A stretch of 64,000 nucleotides of DNA from Shimia_B sp038525525 (lineage in GTDB: Bacteria; Pseudomonadota; Alphaproteobacteria; Rhodobacterales; Rhodobacteraceae), in contig JBCBHO010000003.1 in assembly GCA_038525525.1 (NCBI GenBank), forward strand, positions 186,001-250,000, written 5' to 3'. Positions 49,320 through 58,369 of the stretch are shown piece after piece. Every line of letters begins with the position of its first letter. Position 1 is the first letter of the stretch. Under the pieces are notes generated by a model. That model ran no database searches. It worked only from the letters and a program-made list of their open reading frames with translations, and was not told the origin of the DNA. Position numbers and translations under genes: made by a program.

Positions 49320-49340
49320 CGCCCCGAACGAAGCGGGGCG
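49320..49340 (-). terminator. Terminator of the ABC importer operon (minus strand)
   Basis: CGCCCCG (49320-49326) and CGGGGCG (49334-49340) form a 7-bp stem with a 7-base loop. On the minus strand TTTT follows (49319-49316). The T-run is short, so efficiency may be moderate. Confidence 0.55.
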
Positions 49341-49353
49341 CTGAAATGATGCA

Positions 49354-49384
49354 GGGTGCGCAAGAAGCGCACCCTTTATTTTTT
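49354..49384 (+). terminator. Rho-independent terminator of the MarR gene
   Basis: GGGTGCGC (49354-49361), loop AAGAA, GCGCACCC (49367-49374), then TTTATTTTTT to 49384. A perfect 8-bp stem and strong T-run on the plus strand, 49 bases after the MarR stop. Confidence 0.9.
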
Positions 49385-49389
49385 CAGGC

Positions 49390-50937
49390 TTACGCCATCC
49401 ACCAGCGCTCGGCGATCCGGCTCGAGTCCATCTGCCAGAGGTTACCGATGGTGCCGGAGTTGGCGAGCTTGGAGGAATGCGCGTCCACGTAGTTGGCGTA
49501 CATCGGCACGACCGTGCCGCCCTCTTCGGACATGATCTGCTGCATCTCCGTGTAGATCGCCTCGCGGCGGGAGCTGTCGAGCTCCGCGCGACCGTCGAGC
49601 AGAAGCTCCTGGAAGCGGGCATTCTCCCACTGCGTGTCGTTCCACGGCACGCCGCTTTCGTAAGCGGTGGAGAACATCCAGTCCTCCGTCGCGCGACCCG
49701 ACCAGTAGCAAGCGCACCACGGCTTCTTGAGCCAGACGTTGGACCAGTAGCCGTCCGCCGGCTCCTGCACGACCTCGATATTGATGCCCGCCTGGGCCGC
49801 GGAGGCCTGGTAGAGCTGCGCGGCATCCACCGCGCCCGAGAAGGCCGCGTCAGAGGCCGAAAGCTGCACGGACACGTCCGAAAGCCCGGCATCGGCCAAG
49901 ATCTGGCGTGCGCGGTCGGGATCGAACGGGTTCTGCGGAAGATCGGCGGCGTAGTACTGGTTGGCCGGGCCGATCGGGTGATCGTTACCCACAGCACCGT
50001 GGCCGAGCAGGATCTTGTCCACCATCTCCTGGCGGTTGATCGCGAACTTCAGCGCCTGCCGCACCGCCATCTCGTCGAAGGGCGAGACATTGGTGAGCAT
50101 GGGGAAGGTGTAGTGCTGGTTACCCGTCACCTCGAAGATCGATATATTCGGGTTGGCACGCATGAGCGGCTCGGTCTTGAAGTCCACGCGGTTCACGGCG
50201 TCGACCTGGCCGGTCATCAGCGCGTTCATCCGGGCGGAGCTGTCATTGATGGCCACGAACTCGATGGAGTCGAACCAGCCCGCGGAGCCGTCCTTGTAGT
50301 GACCGTCGACGCGCGACACGACCGTGCGAACGCCGGGCTCGAAGGTGTCGACCTTGTAGAGACCCGTGCCGATGCCCTGGGCGATCGCTTCCTGCTCCTG
50401 ACCGGCGGGATACATCAGCAGGTGATAATCCGACATAAGGAAGGGGAAGTCCGCGTTGCCGGAGGCGAGCGTGAACTCCACCGTCAGGTCGTCGACCTTC
50501 TTCATCTCCGAGATGGCGGCGACGAGCGGGCGCGCAGCGGATTTCGCATCCTCGGCCACGTGCAGGTTGAGCGAGGCGATCACGTCATCGGCGCCAAACG
50601 GCTTGCCATTGTGGAACGTGACGCCCGAACGCAGCTTGAACGTCCAGGTGACAGCGTCGGCCGTCGCTTCCCAGCTCTCGGCGAGCTCGCCAACGAGGGT
50701 GCCGTCCGCGGCGACTTCCGTCAGGCAGTCGAACACGCAGCCATGGGCCGTGATGATCATGTAGCTGTCGGAATGCGTACGCCCGTCCCAGCTGTCGGAG
50801 GTGTTGGCGCCCGCGAGGCCGAAGCGGGCCGTCCCGCCGCGCTTGGGCCCATGTCCGTCGGCGCGGGCACCGGTTGCGGCCAGCACACCGGCTGCAGCGC
50901 CGGTTTGCAGAAGGCCGCGACGTGAAAATCTGGTCAT
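49390..50937 (-). CDS. ABC transporter substrate-binding protein, family 5 (dipeptide/oligopeptide type)
   Basis: A 515-residue periplasmic binding protein (SBP_bac_5). The N-terminus carries a twin-arginine signal: FSRRGLLQTG followed by AAAGVLAATGARA, suggesting export of a folded protein by Tat. The mature part has the family pattern GELAESWEATADAVTWTFKL and GVTFHNGKPFGADDV. Ligands in this family include peptides, nickel and opines, and the sequence does not decide. The ATG at 50937 starts the Tat motif; a frame back to 50988 has no support. It is the last gene of the ABC operon, unusual since binding-protein genes often come first. Confidence 0.92.
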   Translation of the reverse strand: MTRFSRRGLLQTGAAAGVLAATGARADGHGPKRGGTARFGLAGANTSDSWDGRTHSDSYMIITAHGCVFDCLTEVAADGTLVGELAESWEATADAVTWTFKLRSGVTFHNGKPFGADDVIASLNLHVAEDAKSAARPLVAAISEMKKVDDLTVEFTLASGNADFPFLMSDYHLLMYPAGQEQEAIAQGIGTGLYKVDTFEPGVRTVVSRVDGHYKDGSAGWFDSIEFVAINDSSARMNALMTGQVDAVNRVDFKTEPLMRANPNISIFEVTGNQHYTFPMLTNVSPFDEMAVRQALKFAINRQEMVDKILLGHGAVGNDHPIGPANQYYAADLPQNPFDPDRARQILADAGLSDVSVQLSASDAAFSGAVDAAQLYQASAAQAGINIEVVQEPADGYWSNVWLKKPWCACYWSGRATEDWMFSTAYESGVPWNDTQWENARFQELLLDGRAELDSSRREAIYTEMQQIMSEEGGTVVPMYANYVDAHSSKLANSGTIGNLWQMDSSRIAERWWMA

Positions 50938-50984
50938 ATTATTCTCCCTGTTGACCGTACCGCCCCATCTCTCCCGGGCGATAC

Positions 50985-52643
50985 TCATGACATCTTATCA
51001 ACTGCTGCATCGCCGATGTTATCAACTCCGCGTTCGTTGAGCAGATTGGTGAGCCAGTCCGGATCCATCTCGGGGACCGAACTGAGCAGAAGATCGGTGT
51101 ATGGGTGGTGCGGGGGCGTGAACATGTCGTCCTTGGGCCCCTGCTCGACCACCTCCCCGTCCTTCATGACGACAACCTCGTCCGCGATGGAGCGCACCGT
51201 GGCGAGATCGTGGGTGATGAACATGTAACTCAGCTTCAGCTCATCCTGCAACTTAGCCAGCAATTTGAGGATCCCTTCGGCGACTAGCTGATCGAGCGCG
51301 GAGGTCACCTCGTCGCAGATGATGAAGCGTGGCTCGGCGGCCAGCGCGCGGGCGATGCCGATGCGCTGCTTCTGCCCACCCGATAGCTCGGAGGGCAGGC
51401 GGTTCATATATTGCGCGGGCTCAAGCTCGATCTGGTCGAGCAACTCCTCGACGCGCTTGCGCCGTGCCGCACCTTTCAGACCGAGATAGAATTCCACCGG
51501 CCGCCCGATGATCTCTCCGATCGTCTTGCGCGGGTTCAGTGCCGTGTCGGCCATCTGGTAGATCATCTGCGCCTGGCGAAGCTGGTCCTTGCTGCGCTTG
51601 CGATAATCGGCGGGCATGGGCGCGCCGTCGAACTCGATGACACCGGATTTCGGCGGCAAAAGGCCGGTTATGCAGCGCGCGGTCGTGGATTTGCCGGAGC
51701 CCGATTCGCCCACCACGGCCACCGTGCGCCCCTCGTGAATGTCGAAGCTCACGTCATGGAGCACCGTGACCGTGCCATAGGCCGCCGTCACGTTCTGCAC
51801 CGAGATGACCGGCGTCGCATCGGCCGCCGGCGCGGGCTTTTGCGGGCGCTGGAAGCTGCGGACGGCCCAGAGCGACTTCGTGTAGTCCTCCTTCGGCGCG
51901 CTGAGCATGGTGCGCGTATCAGCCTCCTCGACCTCGTCGCCCTTGAGCAGAACTTTGATTTTGTCGGCCATCTGCGCCACCACGGCCAGATCGTGGGTGA
52001 TGTAGATTGCGGCCGTGTCGAACTGCTCCACGATGTCGCGAATGGAGGCCAGCACCTCGATCTGCGTGGTCACGTCGAGCGCCGTCGTGGGCTCGTCGAA
52101 GATGATGAGATCGGGCCGGCAGGACATGGCCATGGCCGTCATCGCGCGCTGCAGCTGCCCGCCCGAGACCTGGTGCGGATAGCGAAAGCCGATCTCGTCC
52201 GGGTTGGGAAGCCGGAGCTTGCGATAGAGCTCCATCCCGTCCTTCTCGCTCTCGGACTTCGACATCACGCGGTGCTGTGTGGGGCCCTCGGAATGCTGGT
52301 CGATGATGCGATGGGCCGGGTTGAAAGACGCCGCCGCCGACTGCGCAACATAGGCGATACGCTTGCCCAGCAGGGCGCGCTTCTTCGCGGCGGAGGCGGT
52401 GACGAGGTCGGTCCCGTCGAATTCCACGCTGCCGCCGGATATGCGGCAGCCGTCCCGCGTGAAGCCCATGGAGGCGAGGCCCACTGTGGATTTTCCCGCG
52501 CCCGATTCGCCGATGAGGCCGAGCACCTCGCCCTTGTTGAGGTCGAGATCGACGCCGTTGACGATCTGCGTCCAGGTCTCGTCGGAGCGGCCCTCGATGG
52601 TGAGGCCGCGGACCTTCAGCAGCTGTTCGTTGGATTGCGCCAT
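50985..52643 (-). CDS. Fused double ATPase of a dipeptide-type ABC importer (DppD-DppF)
   Basis: A 552-residue protein with two complete ABC ATPase domains. First half: Walker A GESGAGKSTVG, signature VSGGQLQRAMTAMAM, Walker B LIIFDEPTTALDV. Second half: Walker A GESGSGKSTTAR, signature LSGGQKQRIGIARAL, Walker B FIICDEVTSALDQ. Each half ends with an oligopeptide-type C-terminal segment (HHPYTDLLLSSVPEM in the second). One polypeptide thus replaces separate DppD and DppF. It starts 3 bases after the second permease gene. Confidence 0.93.
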   Translation of the reverse strand: MAQSNEQLLKVRGLTIEGRSDETWTQIVNGVDLDLNKGEVLGLIGESGAGKSTVGLASMGFTRDGCRISGGSVEFDGTDLVTASAAKKRALLGKRIAYVAQSAAASFNPAHRIIDQHSEGPTQHRVMSKSESEKDGMELYRKLRLPNPDEIGFRYPHQVSGGQLQRAMTAMAMSCRPDLIIFDEPTTALDVTTQIEVLASIRDIVEQFDTAAIYITHDLAVVAQMADKIKVLLKGDEVEEADTRTMLSAPKEDYTKSLWAVRSFQRPQKPAPAADATPVISVQNVTAAYGTVTVLHDVSFDIHEGRTVAVVGESGSGKSTTARCITGLLPPKSGVIEFDGAPMPADYRKRSKDQLRQAQMIYQMADTALNPRKTIGEIIGRPVEFYLGLKGAARRKRVEELLDQIELEPAQYMNRLPSELSGGQKQRIGIARALAAEPRFIICDEVTSALDQLVAEGILKLLAKLQDELKLSYMFITHDLATVRSIADEVVVMKDGEVVEQGPKDDMFTPPHHPYTDLLLSSVPEMDPDWLTNLLNERGVDNIGDAAVDKMS

Positions 52644-52646
52644 CGG

Positions 52647-53846
52647 CTATTCCTTCAGCCCCGAAGACTTGTAGAGCATCCAGTCCACTACGAAGTTCAC
52701 CGCCACCGTCAGGAGCGCGATAGCCCCGGCAGCCAGCAAAGGCGCGGTGGCCACCTGCGGCGCGAAGGCCGCGAAGTTGATGAACTGCGCGAGATCGCGG
52801 ACCATCGTGCCCCAGTCCGCCAACGGCGGCTGGATGCCAACGCCAAGGAAGCTCAGCGAGGCGATGGTGAGAAAGACAAAGCAGAAGCGCAGCCCGAACT
52901 CCGCCAGCAGCGGTGCCGTGGCATTGGGCAGGATTTCCTTGAAGATCAGGTAGCTCAGCCCCTCGCCCCGCAGCTTGGCCGCCTCGATGTAGTCCATCAC
53001 CACGATGTTGAGCCCCACCGCCCGCGCCAGACGGAAGACGCGTGTGGAATCGATCACCGCGATGATGATGACCATGAAATACGTCCGGTTGATGCCGAAT
53101 TCGTTGGCCCAGACGGTGGCGATCGTCATCAGGAGCAGCGCGAAGATCAGCGCCGGGATCGCCATGAGCACGTCCACCGCGCGGCTGATCACCTGGTCGA
53201 GCCAGCCTTGCAGCACCGCCGCGAGGAACCCGAGCGAGCCCCCGATGAAAAACGCCAGCAGCGTCGTCACGAAGGCGATGCCCACCGTGTTCTGCGCGCC
53301 GTAGATGAGACGGGAAAGGATATCGCGCCCGATCTGGTCGGTGCCGAGAGGGAATTGCGGATCGCCGCCCACGGCCGGATTGCCCCCGGGCACGACATTG
53401 GCGCTGGCGAGCACCTCTTCCTGCCCATAGGGCGCGATCACGCCCGCGAAGATCGACACGACGGCGTAGATCAGGATCATCAGGATCCCGAAGGCCGCCG
53501 TCACCGGCATGGTCCGAAAGAGCTTCTTGGTGCCTTCTGTGCCTACGTGCCGCCCGAGGAGCCGGAAAAGCCACGCCGCCACCGCGAAGATCACGAAGCC
53601 ATGGACGGCGTTGCGAAAGAAGAAATAGCTGTCCACGGGCGTCCGCTCCGCCGTGAGCGCGAGGTAGTAGGTGTAGAGCAGGTAAAGGACAATCAGCGCG
53701 CCGATCACGTAGCCCCACGCCACGCTCAGACCCATGTCGCGCCAGCGTGGCGCGTTGCCCGTCACTTGCTGCGCCGCCAGCCGCCCGGCCCAGGCCAGCG
53801 GGATCGCGGCCAGCATGACCGCGATGATCAGAAGCCAGCCGCTCAT
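52647..53846 (-). CDS. ABC transporter permease, DppC-like
   Basis: A 399-residue permease. The C-terminal 250 residues contain the binding-protein-dependent transport domain with the EAA-type loop (DYIEAAKLRGEGLSYLIFKEILPNA) and several transmembrane helices, matching DppC/OppC, as does FPLGTDQIGRDILSRLIYGA at its start. The N-terminal 130 residues have three extra transmembrane segments (LLIIAVMLAAIPLAWAG, VIGALIVLYLLYTYYLAL, HGFVIFAVAAWLFRLL), more than the single usual helix. Its start overlaps the stop of the upstream permease by 4 bases. Confidence 0.9.
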   Translation of the reverse strand: MSGWLLIIAVMLAAIPLAWAGRLAAQQVTGNAPRWRDMGLSVAWGYVIGALIVLYLLYTYYLALTAERTPVDSYFFFRNAVHGFVIFAVAAWLFRLLGRHVGTEGTKKLFRTMPVTAAFGILMILIYAVVSIFAGVIAPYGQEEVLASANVVPGGNPAVGGDPQFPLGTDQIGRDILSRLIYGAQNTVGIAFVTTLLAFFIGGSLGFLAAVLQGWLDQVISRAVDVLMAIPALIFALLLMTIATVWANEFGINRTYFMVIIIAVIDSTRVFRLARAVGLNIVVMDYIEAAKLRGEGLSYLIFKEILPNATAPLLAEFGLRFCFVFLTIASLSFLGVGIQPPLADWGTMVRDLAQFINFAAFAPQVATAPLLAAGAIALLTVAVNFVVDWMLYKSSGLKE

Positions 53847-54841
53847 TTCGGGTGCCTCAGTCGTGGATTGGAGATGATGCTCAGGATGTCGGCCATCAGG
53901 TTGAGCAGGATGTACGCCGCCGCGAAGATGAGGCAGCAGGCCTGCACCACAGGGATGTCCCGGTTCTTCACGCTATCGACGAAAAGCTGCCCGATGCCGG
54001 GATAGACAAAGACGACTTCGACGACCACGACGCCCGTGATCAGGTAGGCGAGGTTAAGCGCGATCACGTTGATGATAGGCGCCAGCGCATTGGGAAGCGC
54101 ATGGCGCACGATCACCCGCATGGGCCGCATCCCCTTGAGCCGCGCCATCTCGATATAGGGCGAGGCCAGAAGGTTGATGATCGCGGCCCGCGTCATGCGC
54201 ATCATGTGCGCGGTCACCACGAGCGTCAGCGTGAGCGCGGGCAGGAGCGTCGCGTTGAGCCGCTGCCCGAAGGTCATGTCCGTGTTCACCACCGAAAGCG
54301 AGGGCAGCATCGGGTTCATCACCGCGAGGACGAGGATGAGCACATAGGCGAGGAAGAATTCCGGCGAGGAGATCGACGTCAGCGTGGAGATGTTGGCCAC
54401 GCGGTCGAAGATCGAATTCCGAAAGAGCGCCGCAAGCACCCCGATGGTGAGCGAGAGCGGCACCGCGATAGCGGCCGTCACGCCCGCGAGGAACATCGTG
54501 TTCTGGAAGCGGGGGCCGAGCATCTCCGCCACCGTGCCAAGGCCCGTGCCCGCCGCGCCGCCCGCGAATTCGGCGAACTGCGCCTGGCTGTAGGCCGTGC
54601 CGAAATCGAGTCGCACGGCATCCACGAGCCATGTCAGGTAGCGCTCGATATAGGGCCTGTTCAGGCCCAGATCCTCGCGAAACGCGGCCACCGCCTCCGG
54701 CGTCGCGCCCTGGCCGAGAATGGCCTGAGCGAAATCCCCTGGAAGGGCATTCACCGACACGAAGATGACGATTGAAACGACAAACAGCGTCAGCACGCCA
54801 AGTGCCAATCGCTGCAGGATGATGGTTCCTACAGACCCCAA
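53843..54841 (-). CDS. ABC transporter permease, DppB-like
   Basis: A 332-residue permease with six transmembrane segments and the DppB/OppB pattern: ILQRLALGVLTLFVVSIVIFV at the N-terminus, PGDFAQAILGQGATPEAVAAFREDLGLNRP-like periplasmic loop, and the EAA loop YIEMARLKGMRPMRVIVRHALPNA. The start is TTG at 54841, as no in-frame ATG or GTG fits; upstream, an in-frame TAA lies at 54865-54863. It is the first gene of the operon permease-permease-ATPase-binding protein. The 104-base gap upstream should hold the promoter, shared with divergent regulation of none. Confidence 0.9.
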   Translation of the reverse strand: MGSVGTIILQRLALGVLTLFVVSIVIFVSVNALPGDFAQAILGQGATPEAVAAFREDLGLNRPYIERYLTWLVDAVRLDFGTAYSQAQFAEFAGGAAGTGLGTVAEMLGPRFQNTMFLAGVTAAIAVPLSLTIGVLAALFRNSIFDRVANISTLTSISSPEFFLAYVLILVLAVMNPMLPSLSVVNTDMTFGQRLNATLLPALTLTLVVTAHMMRMTRAAIINLLASPYIEMARLKGMRPMRVIVRHALPNALAPIINVIALNLAYLITGVVVVEVVFVYPGIGQLFVDSVKNRDIPVVQACCLIFAAAYILLNLMADILSIISNPRLRHPK

Positions 54842-54945
54842 ATCCCAGATTTTCCCTGCGAATTATTGTTAGGTCCAACGATAACGGCTGCGAGGCGTCT
54901 GTAAAGCACTCTGTGAAAGCCGTGCGGGCGGGTAGGCGGGCAGGC

Positions 54946-55935
54946 TCAGAGCTCCAGGGTCTCCCGAGAGAGCGCGTAGCGATCCATCACCTGCACGAGC
55001 GCCGCCGAGATTCCGGGCTCCGAAAGCGCATGCCCCGCGCGCGGGATCATCTGAAGCTTGGCCTTGGGCCAGGCCGCCGCGAGCGCATGGGCCGCGCTTG
55101 GCGGGCAGATCATGTCATAGCGTCCCTGCACGATGTGGCCGGGGATGTGGGCCAGCTTGTCCATCCGGTTGAGGATCTGCTGGTCCTCGCTCAGGAAGCC
55201 CAGGTTCTTGAAGTAATGATTTTCCAGCCGGGCAAAGGCGCGGGCATATTCCGCGGGGCTTTCTCCCGTGGCGCCGTCCGAGGCCATGGAGGCCAGCGCA
55301 TTCTCCCAGGCCGACCAAGCCCGGGCAAATCGGGTCTCGAGCATGACATCACCCGAAAAAAGCCGCCGGTTGTAGGCCTCGATGAAATCGTCGCGCTCAT
55401 CCTCCGGGATGAGCCGGGTGAACTTTTCCCAGACATCGGGCCAGAATTTCCCCGCGCCGCCGCCGTAGAACCAGTCGAGCTCTGCCTGCGTCATCAGGAA
55501 GACCCCGCGCAGCACGAGCGCCGCGGCGCGCACCGGGTGCGTCTGGGCGTAGATCAGCGAGAGCGTCGCGCCCCAGGAGCCGCCGAAGACGATCCAGCGA
55601 TTGATGCCGAGCGTCTCCCGGATGAGCTCGATATCCTGCACGAGGTGCCAGGTGGTATTGGCCTCCACGCTCGCATGGGGCCGCGAGCGCCCGCAGCCGC
55701 GCTGATCGAAGAGCACCACGCGATATTTGGATGGATCGAAATACCGCCGCATGGCGGGGCTGCACCCGCCGCCCGGCCCACCATGGAGGACGACAACGGG
55801 AATTCCGTCGGGCTTGCCGCATTGCTCGACATAGACACGGTGACCATCACCCACGTCCAGCACGCGCTGGTCGAAGGGGTCACGGGGCGGGTAGAGGTAT
55901 TGCACCGCGCGCTTATGGCCTGCCTCTTTGTCCAT
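54946..55935 (-). CDS. pip: Proline iminopeptidase
   Basis: A 329-residue alpha/beta hydrolase of family S33 that removes N-terminal proline from peptides. VVLHGGPGGGCSPAMRRYFDP is the oxyanion/HGGPG region, GGSWGATLSLIYAQTHP contains the nucleophile serine (G-x-S-x-G), and the catalytic histidine is near the C-terminus in PRAGHALSE. DQRGCGRSRPHA is typical of Pip. The ATG at 55935 (second of two adjacent) is used. It is divergent from ubiG across 65 bases. Confidence 0.94.
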   Translation of the reverse strand: MDKEAGHKRAVQYLYPPRDPFDQRVLDVGDGHRVYVEQCGKPDGIPVVVLHGGPGGGCSPAMRRYFDPSKYRVVLFDQRGCGRSRPHASVEANTTWHLVQDIELIRETLGINRWIVFGGSWGATLSLIYAQTHPVRAAALVLRGVFLMTQAELDWFYGGGAGKFWPDVWEKFTRLIPEDERDDFIEAYNRRLFSGDVMLETRFARAWSAWENALASMASDGATGESPAEYARAFARLENHYFKNLGFLSEDQQILNRMDKLAHIPGHIVQGRYDMICPPSAAHALAAAWPKAKLQMIPRAGHALSEPGISAALVQVMDRYALSRETLEL

Positions 55936-56000
55936 CATCACCCTATATAGCGCGCAAAGGCCCGAAGGCCTGCACACCAAAGAGACGAACGGAGCACGGA

Positions 56001-56744
56001 ATGCAAGCGAGCCCCAGCACGGTCGATGCCGGAGAAATCGCAAAATTCGAGGCGATGGCCGCCGATTGGTGGGACCTCGAGGGCAAGTTCAAGCCGCTGC
56101 ACATGCTCAATCCCACGCGGCTCGACTACATCACCGACCAGATCGCGGCGGAATACGGCCGGGAGCTGGGGGAAGCGCGCCCCTTCGAGGGGCTGCGCAT
56201 TCTCGATATCGGCTGCGGTGGCGGGCTCCTCTGCGAGCCGATGGCGCGGCTCGGGGCCGAGGTCGTGGGCGCCGACGCCGCTGAAAAGAACATCGCCGTG
56301 GCCCGCATTCATGCCGAGCAGACCGGACTCGGGATTGATTACCGCGCCACCACCGCCGAGAGCCTTGCCGCGGCGGGCGAGGCCTTCGACGTGGTCCTCA
56401 ACATGGAAGTCATCGAGCACGTGGCGGATCCGCAAGCCTTCCTCGATGCCTGCGCCGCCCTCGTGCGGCCGGGCGGGCTCCACCTCTGCTCGACGCTCAA
56501 CAGAACGCGAAAAAGCTACGCGCTCGCGATCATCGGGGCCGAGCACGTCATGAAGTGGCTGCCGAAAGGCACCCATGATTGGGGCAAGTTCGTCACGCCC
56601 GAGGAGCTCTTCGAGATGCTGGAGGCCGCCGGGCTCGCACCCCTGGATCGCACCGGCATGGTCTTCGATCCCCTGCGCTGGAGCTGGTCGCTTTCAGCCA
56701 CGGATTTCTCGGTGAACTACATCACGACCGCCCGGAAAGGCTGA
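56001..56744 (+). CDS. ubiG: Ubiquinone biosynthesis O-methyltransferase
   Basis: A 247-residue SAM-dependent enzyme making both O-methylations in ubiquinone synthesis. AADWWDLEGKFKPLHMLNPTRLDYI is the UbiG-specific N-terminus, LDIGCGGGLLCEPMARLGA binds SAM, and NMEVIEHVADP plus the membrane-interacting region FLDACAALVRPGG and HDWGKFVTPEEL follow. ACGGAGCACGGA provides the ribosome binding site. The length is normal. Confidence 0.96.
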   Translation: MQASPSTVDAGEIAKFEAMAADWWDLEGKFKPLHMLNPTRLDYITDQIAAEYGRELGEARPFEGLRILDIGCGGGLLCEPMARLGAEVVGADAAEKNIAVARIHAEQTGLGIDYRATTAESLAAAGEAFDVVLNMEVIEHVADPQAFLDACAALVRPGGLHLCSTLNRTRKSYALAIIGAEHVMKWLPKGTHDWGKFVTPEELFEMLEAAGLAPLDRTGMVFDPLRWSWSLSATDFSVNYITTARKG

Positions 56745-56771
56745 CTTGCCCGAGCACCAGTGCCCGCAAAG

Positions 56772-57239
56772 CTAGGCGCGGGGTGCCACGGTCTCTTCCT
56801 CGGCTTCCGTGAGGCCCCGGCGCATCTCCCGGAGCACCGGCAGGAGCCTGCGCACCTCTTCCGTGCCGGCATGGCCCACCGCCTCGCTGATAATGGGCCC
56901 GATGGCCGCCATGGCGCTGTCGCGCGCCGCGCGCCCCGCGGGGCTGATGGCCACCATCTTGCGCCGGGCATCCTCCCAATCGGGACGGATATGGACGAAG
57001 CCCGCCCATTCGAGCCGCGCCAGCGTGTTCGTCATCGCACCCCGCGTGACGTGGAATGTCTTGGCCAACTGCGCGGGCGTCCGCTCTCCCTGCGCGCGCG
57101 CCAGGTGGTTGAGGACAGAGAAGTGGCTGAGCTCCATCCCCTTGGGCAGCGCCTTCGTCACGCGGTTGCGCACCATCTGGTCGATCACGAGGATCTCTGA
57201 GAAGACAGCCACGGGGAGCGGATCGGTCTTGGTCGACAT
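56772..57239 (-). CDS. MarR-family transcriptional regulator
   Basis: A 155-residue winged-helix protein. The HTH is TPAQLAKTFHVTRGAMTNTLARLEWAG and the wing HIRPDWEDARRKMVAISPAGR. Dimerisation helices flank it. The ATG at 57239 is supported by the family's N-terminal length; the upstream extension belongs to the nitrilase-like gene in another frame. It lies 10 bases after the nitrilase-family gene and probably shares its transcript with comF and grxC. Targets are unknown. Confidence 0.88.
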   Translation of the reverse strand: MSTKTDPLPVAVFSEILVIDQMVRNRVTKALPKGMELSHFSVLNHLARAQGERTPAQLAKTFHVTRGAMTNTLARLEWAGFVHIRPDWEDARRKMVAISPAGRAARDSAMAAIGPIISEAVGHAGTEEVRRLLPVLREMRRGLTEAEEETVAPRA

Positions 57240-57249
57240 GGCTGGTAGG

Positions 57250-58080
57250 CTAAGGCCCGTGGAACGACCTGTCATGGGTGAGCGCCGCGATTTTACGACG
57301 CGCGGCGGCAACCTGCCCCAGATCGAGATCAACGAATGCGAGGCCGGGCGCCTCGCCCATGTCGAGGAGCACCTCGCCCCAGGGCGCCACGGCGAGCCCG
57401 TGACCGTGGGTGGCGCGGGGGCCGGATTGACTCTCTCCGTGAACGCCCGTCTGCGCGGGGGCGAGGACGAAGGCGCCCGTTTCGATGGCTCTCGCGCGCA
57501 ACAGCACCTCCCAATGGGCACGGCCCGTGGGCTGCGAAAACGCGGACGGAACCGTGAGGATATCCGCTCCCGCCTGTGCCAGAGCACGGTAGAGATGGGG
57601 AAAGCGGAGATCGTAACAGATGCTGAGCCCGACCTTGCCCCACGGCGTCTGTGGTAGAACGGCTTCCGCGCCCGGGCGATAAGCGGCGCTCTCGGTGTAG
57701 GTTTCTTCCGCGCTCAGCGCCACGTCGAACATGTGGATCTTGTCGTAGCGCGCCTGCACCGCGCCGCCCGCGTCAATGAGAAAGGAGCGGTTGGCGAAGC
57801 GTCCGTCAGGATCGCCGGATTTCAACGCGAGCGAGCCGATGAGGACCCAGAGCCCGTGCGCTGCCGCCGCCTCCTGCACTGCCCTCAGGGTCGGATCATC
57901 CGCCTCTTCGTGCAGAAGCGCATCCTGTTCGGCCCTTGGCGCGCCGAGGCAATTCGACACTTCGGGCGTGAGCAGCATGTCCGCGCCGCCCGCCTTGGCC
58001 TCCGCCACCGCCGCCTCCATCACCGCCGTGTTGGCGGCAATGTCGGGCGTCGACGTCATCTGCAGGAGCGCAGCGCGCAT
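57250..58080 (-). CDS. Nitrilase-family amidase (Nit1/Nit2-like)
   Basis: A 276-residue carbon-nitrogen hydrolase with the catalytic triad visible: Glu in LLTPEVSNC, Lys in RYDKIHMFD, Cys in GLSICYDLRFPHLYR. This arrangement matches the Nit1/Nit2 branch (omega-amidase or deaminated-glutathione amidase) better than plant nitrilases. Deaminated glutathione repair would fit the coupling to glutaredoxin: its ATG shares a base with the grxC stop (TGATG). The substrate is inferred from branch and context. Confidence 0.9.
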   Translation of the reverse strand: MRAALLQMTSTPDIAANTAVMEAAVAEAKAGGADMLLTPEVSNCLGAPRAEQDALLHEEADDPTLRAVQEAAAAHGLWVLIGSLALKSGDPDGRFANRSFLIDAGGAVQARYDKIHMFDVALSAEETYTESAAYRPGAEAVLPQTPWGKVGLSICYDLRFPHLYRALAQAGADILTVPSAFSQPTGRAHWEVLLRARAIETGAFVLAPAQTGVHGESQSGPRATHGHGLAVAPWGEVLLDMGEAPGLAFVDLDLGQVAAARRKIAALTHDRSFHGP

Positions 58081-58337
58081 CAGCCCTTCAGAAGCGCGTC
58101 GAGCTTGCCCCGGGTCTCGAGGTCGTAGAGATCATCGCAGCCGCCCACATGGGTCTCGCCCACGAAGATCTGCGGTACCGTACGTCCGCCATTGGCGCGC
58201 TGCATCATCTCCGCGCGCTTCTCGGGCTCGCGGCCCACATCGATCTCGGTGAAGCTCACGCCCTTGGAGCTGAGCAGGCGCTTGGCGGCGTGGCAGAAGC
58301 CGCACAGCTTCGTGGTGTAGATCTCGACGGGTTGCAT
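58080..58337 (-). CDS. grxC: Glutaredoxin 3
   Basis: An 85-residue dithiol glutaredoxin with active site CGFC in TTKLCGFCHAAKRLL, the cis-proline in GGRTVPQIFVGE, and the glutathione-binding GGCDDLYDLE. It reduces disulfides and ribonucleotide reductase in the cytoplasm with glutathione. CGFC instead of the common CPYC occurs in alphaproteobacterial homologs. It lies between comF (32 bases upstream) and the nitrilase gene. Confidence 0.95.
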   Translation of the reverse strand: MQPVEIYTTKLCGFCHAAKRLLSSKGVSFTEIDVGREPEKRAEMMQRANGGRTVPQIFVGETHVGGCDDLYDLETRGKLDALLKG

Positions 58338-58369
58338 GGGCAGGGTCCTTCTCCTCGTTGCCCCTGCAT

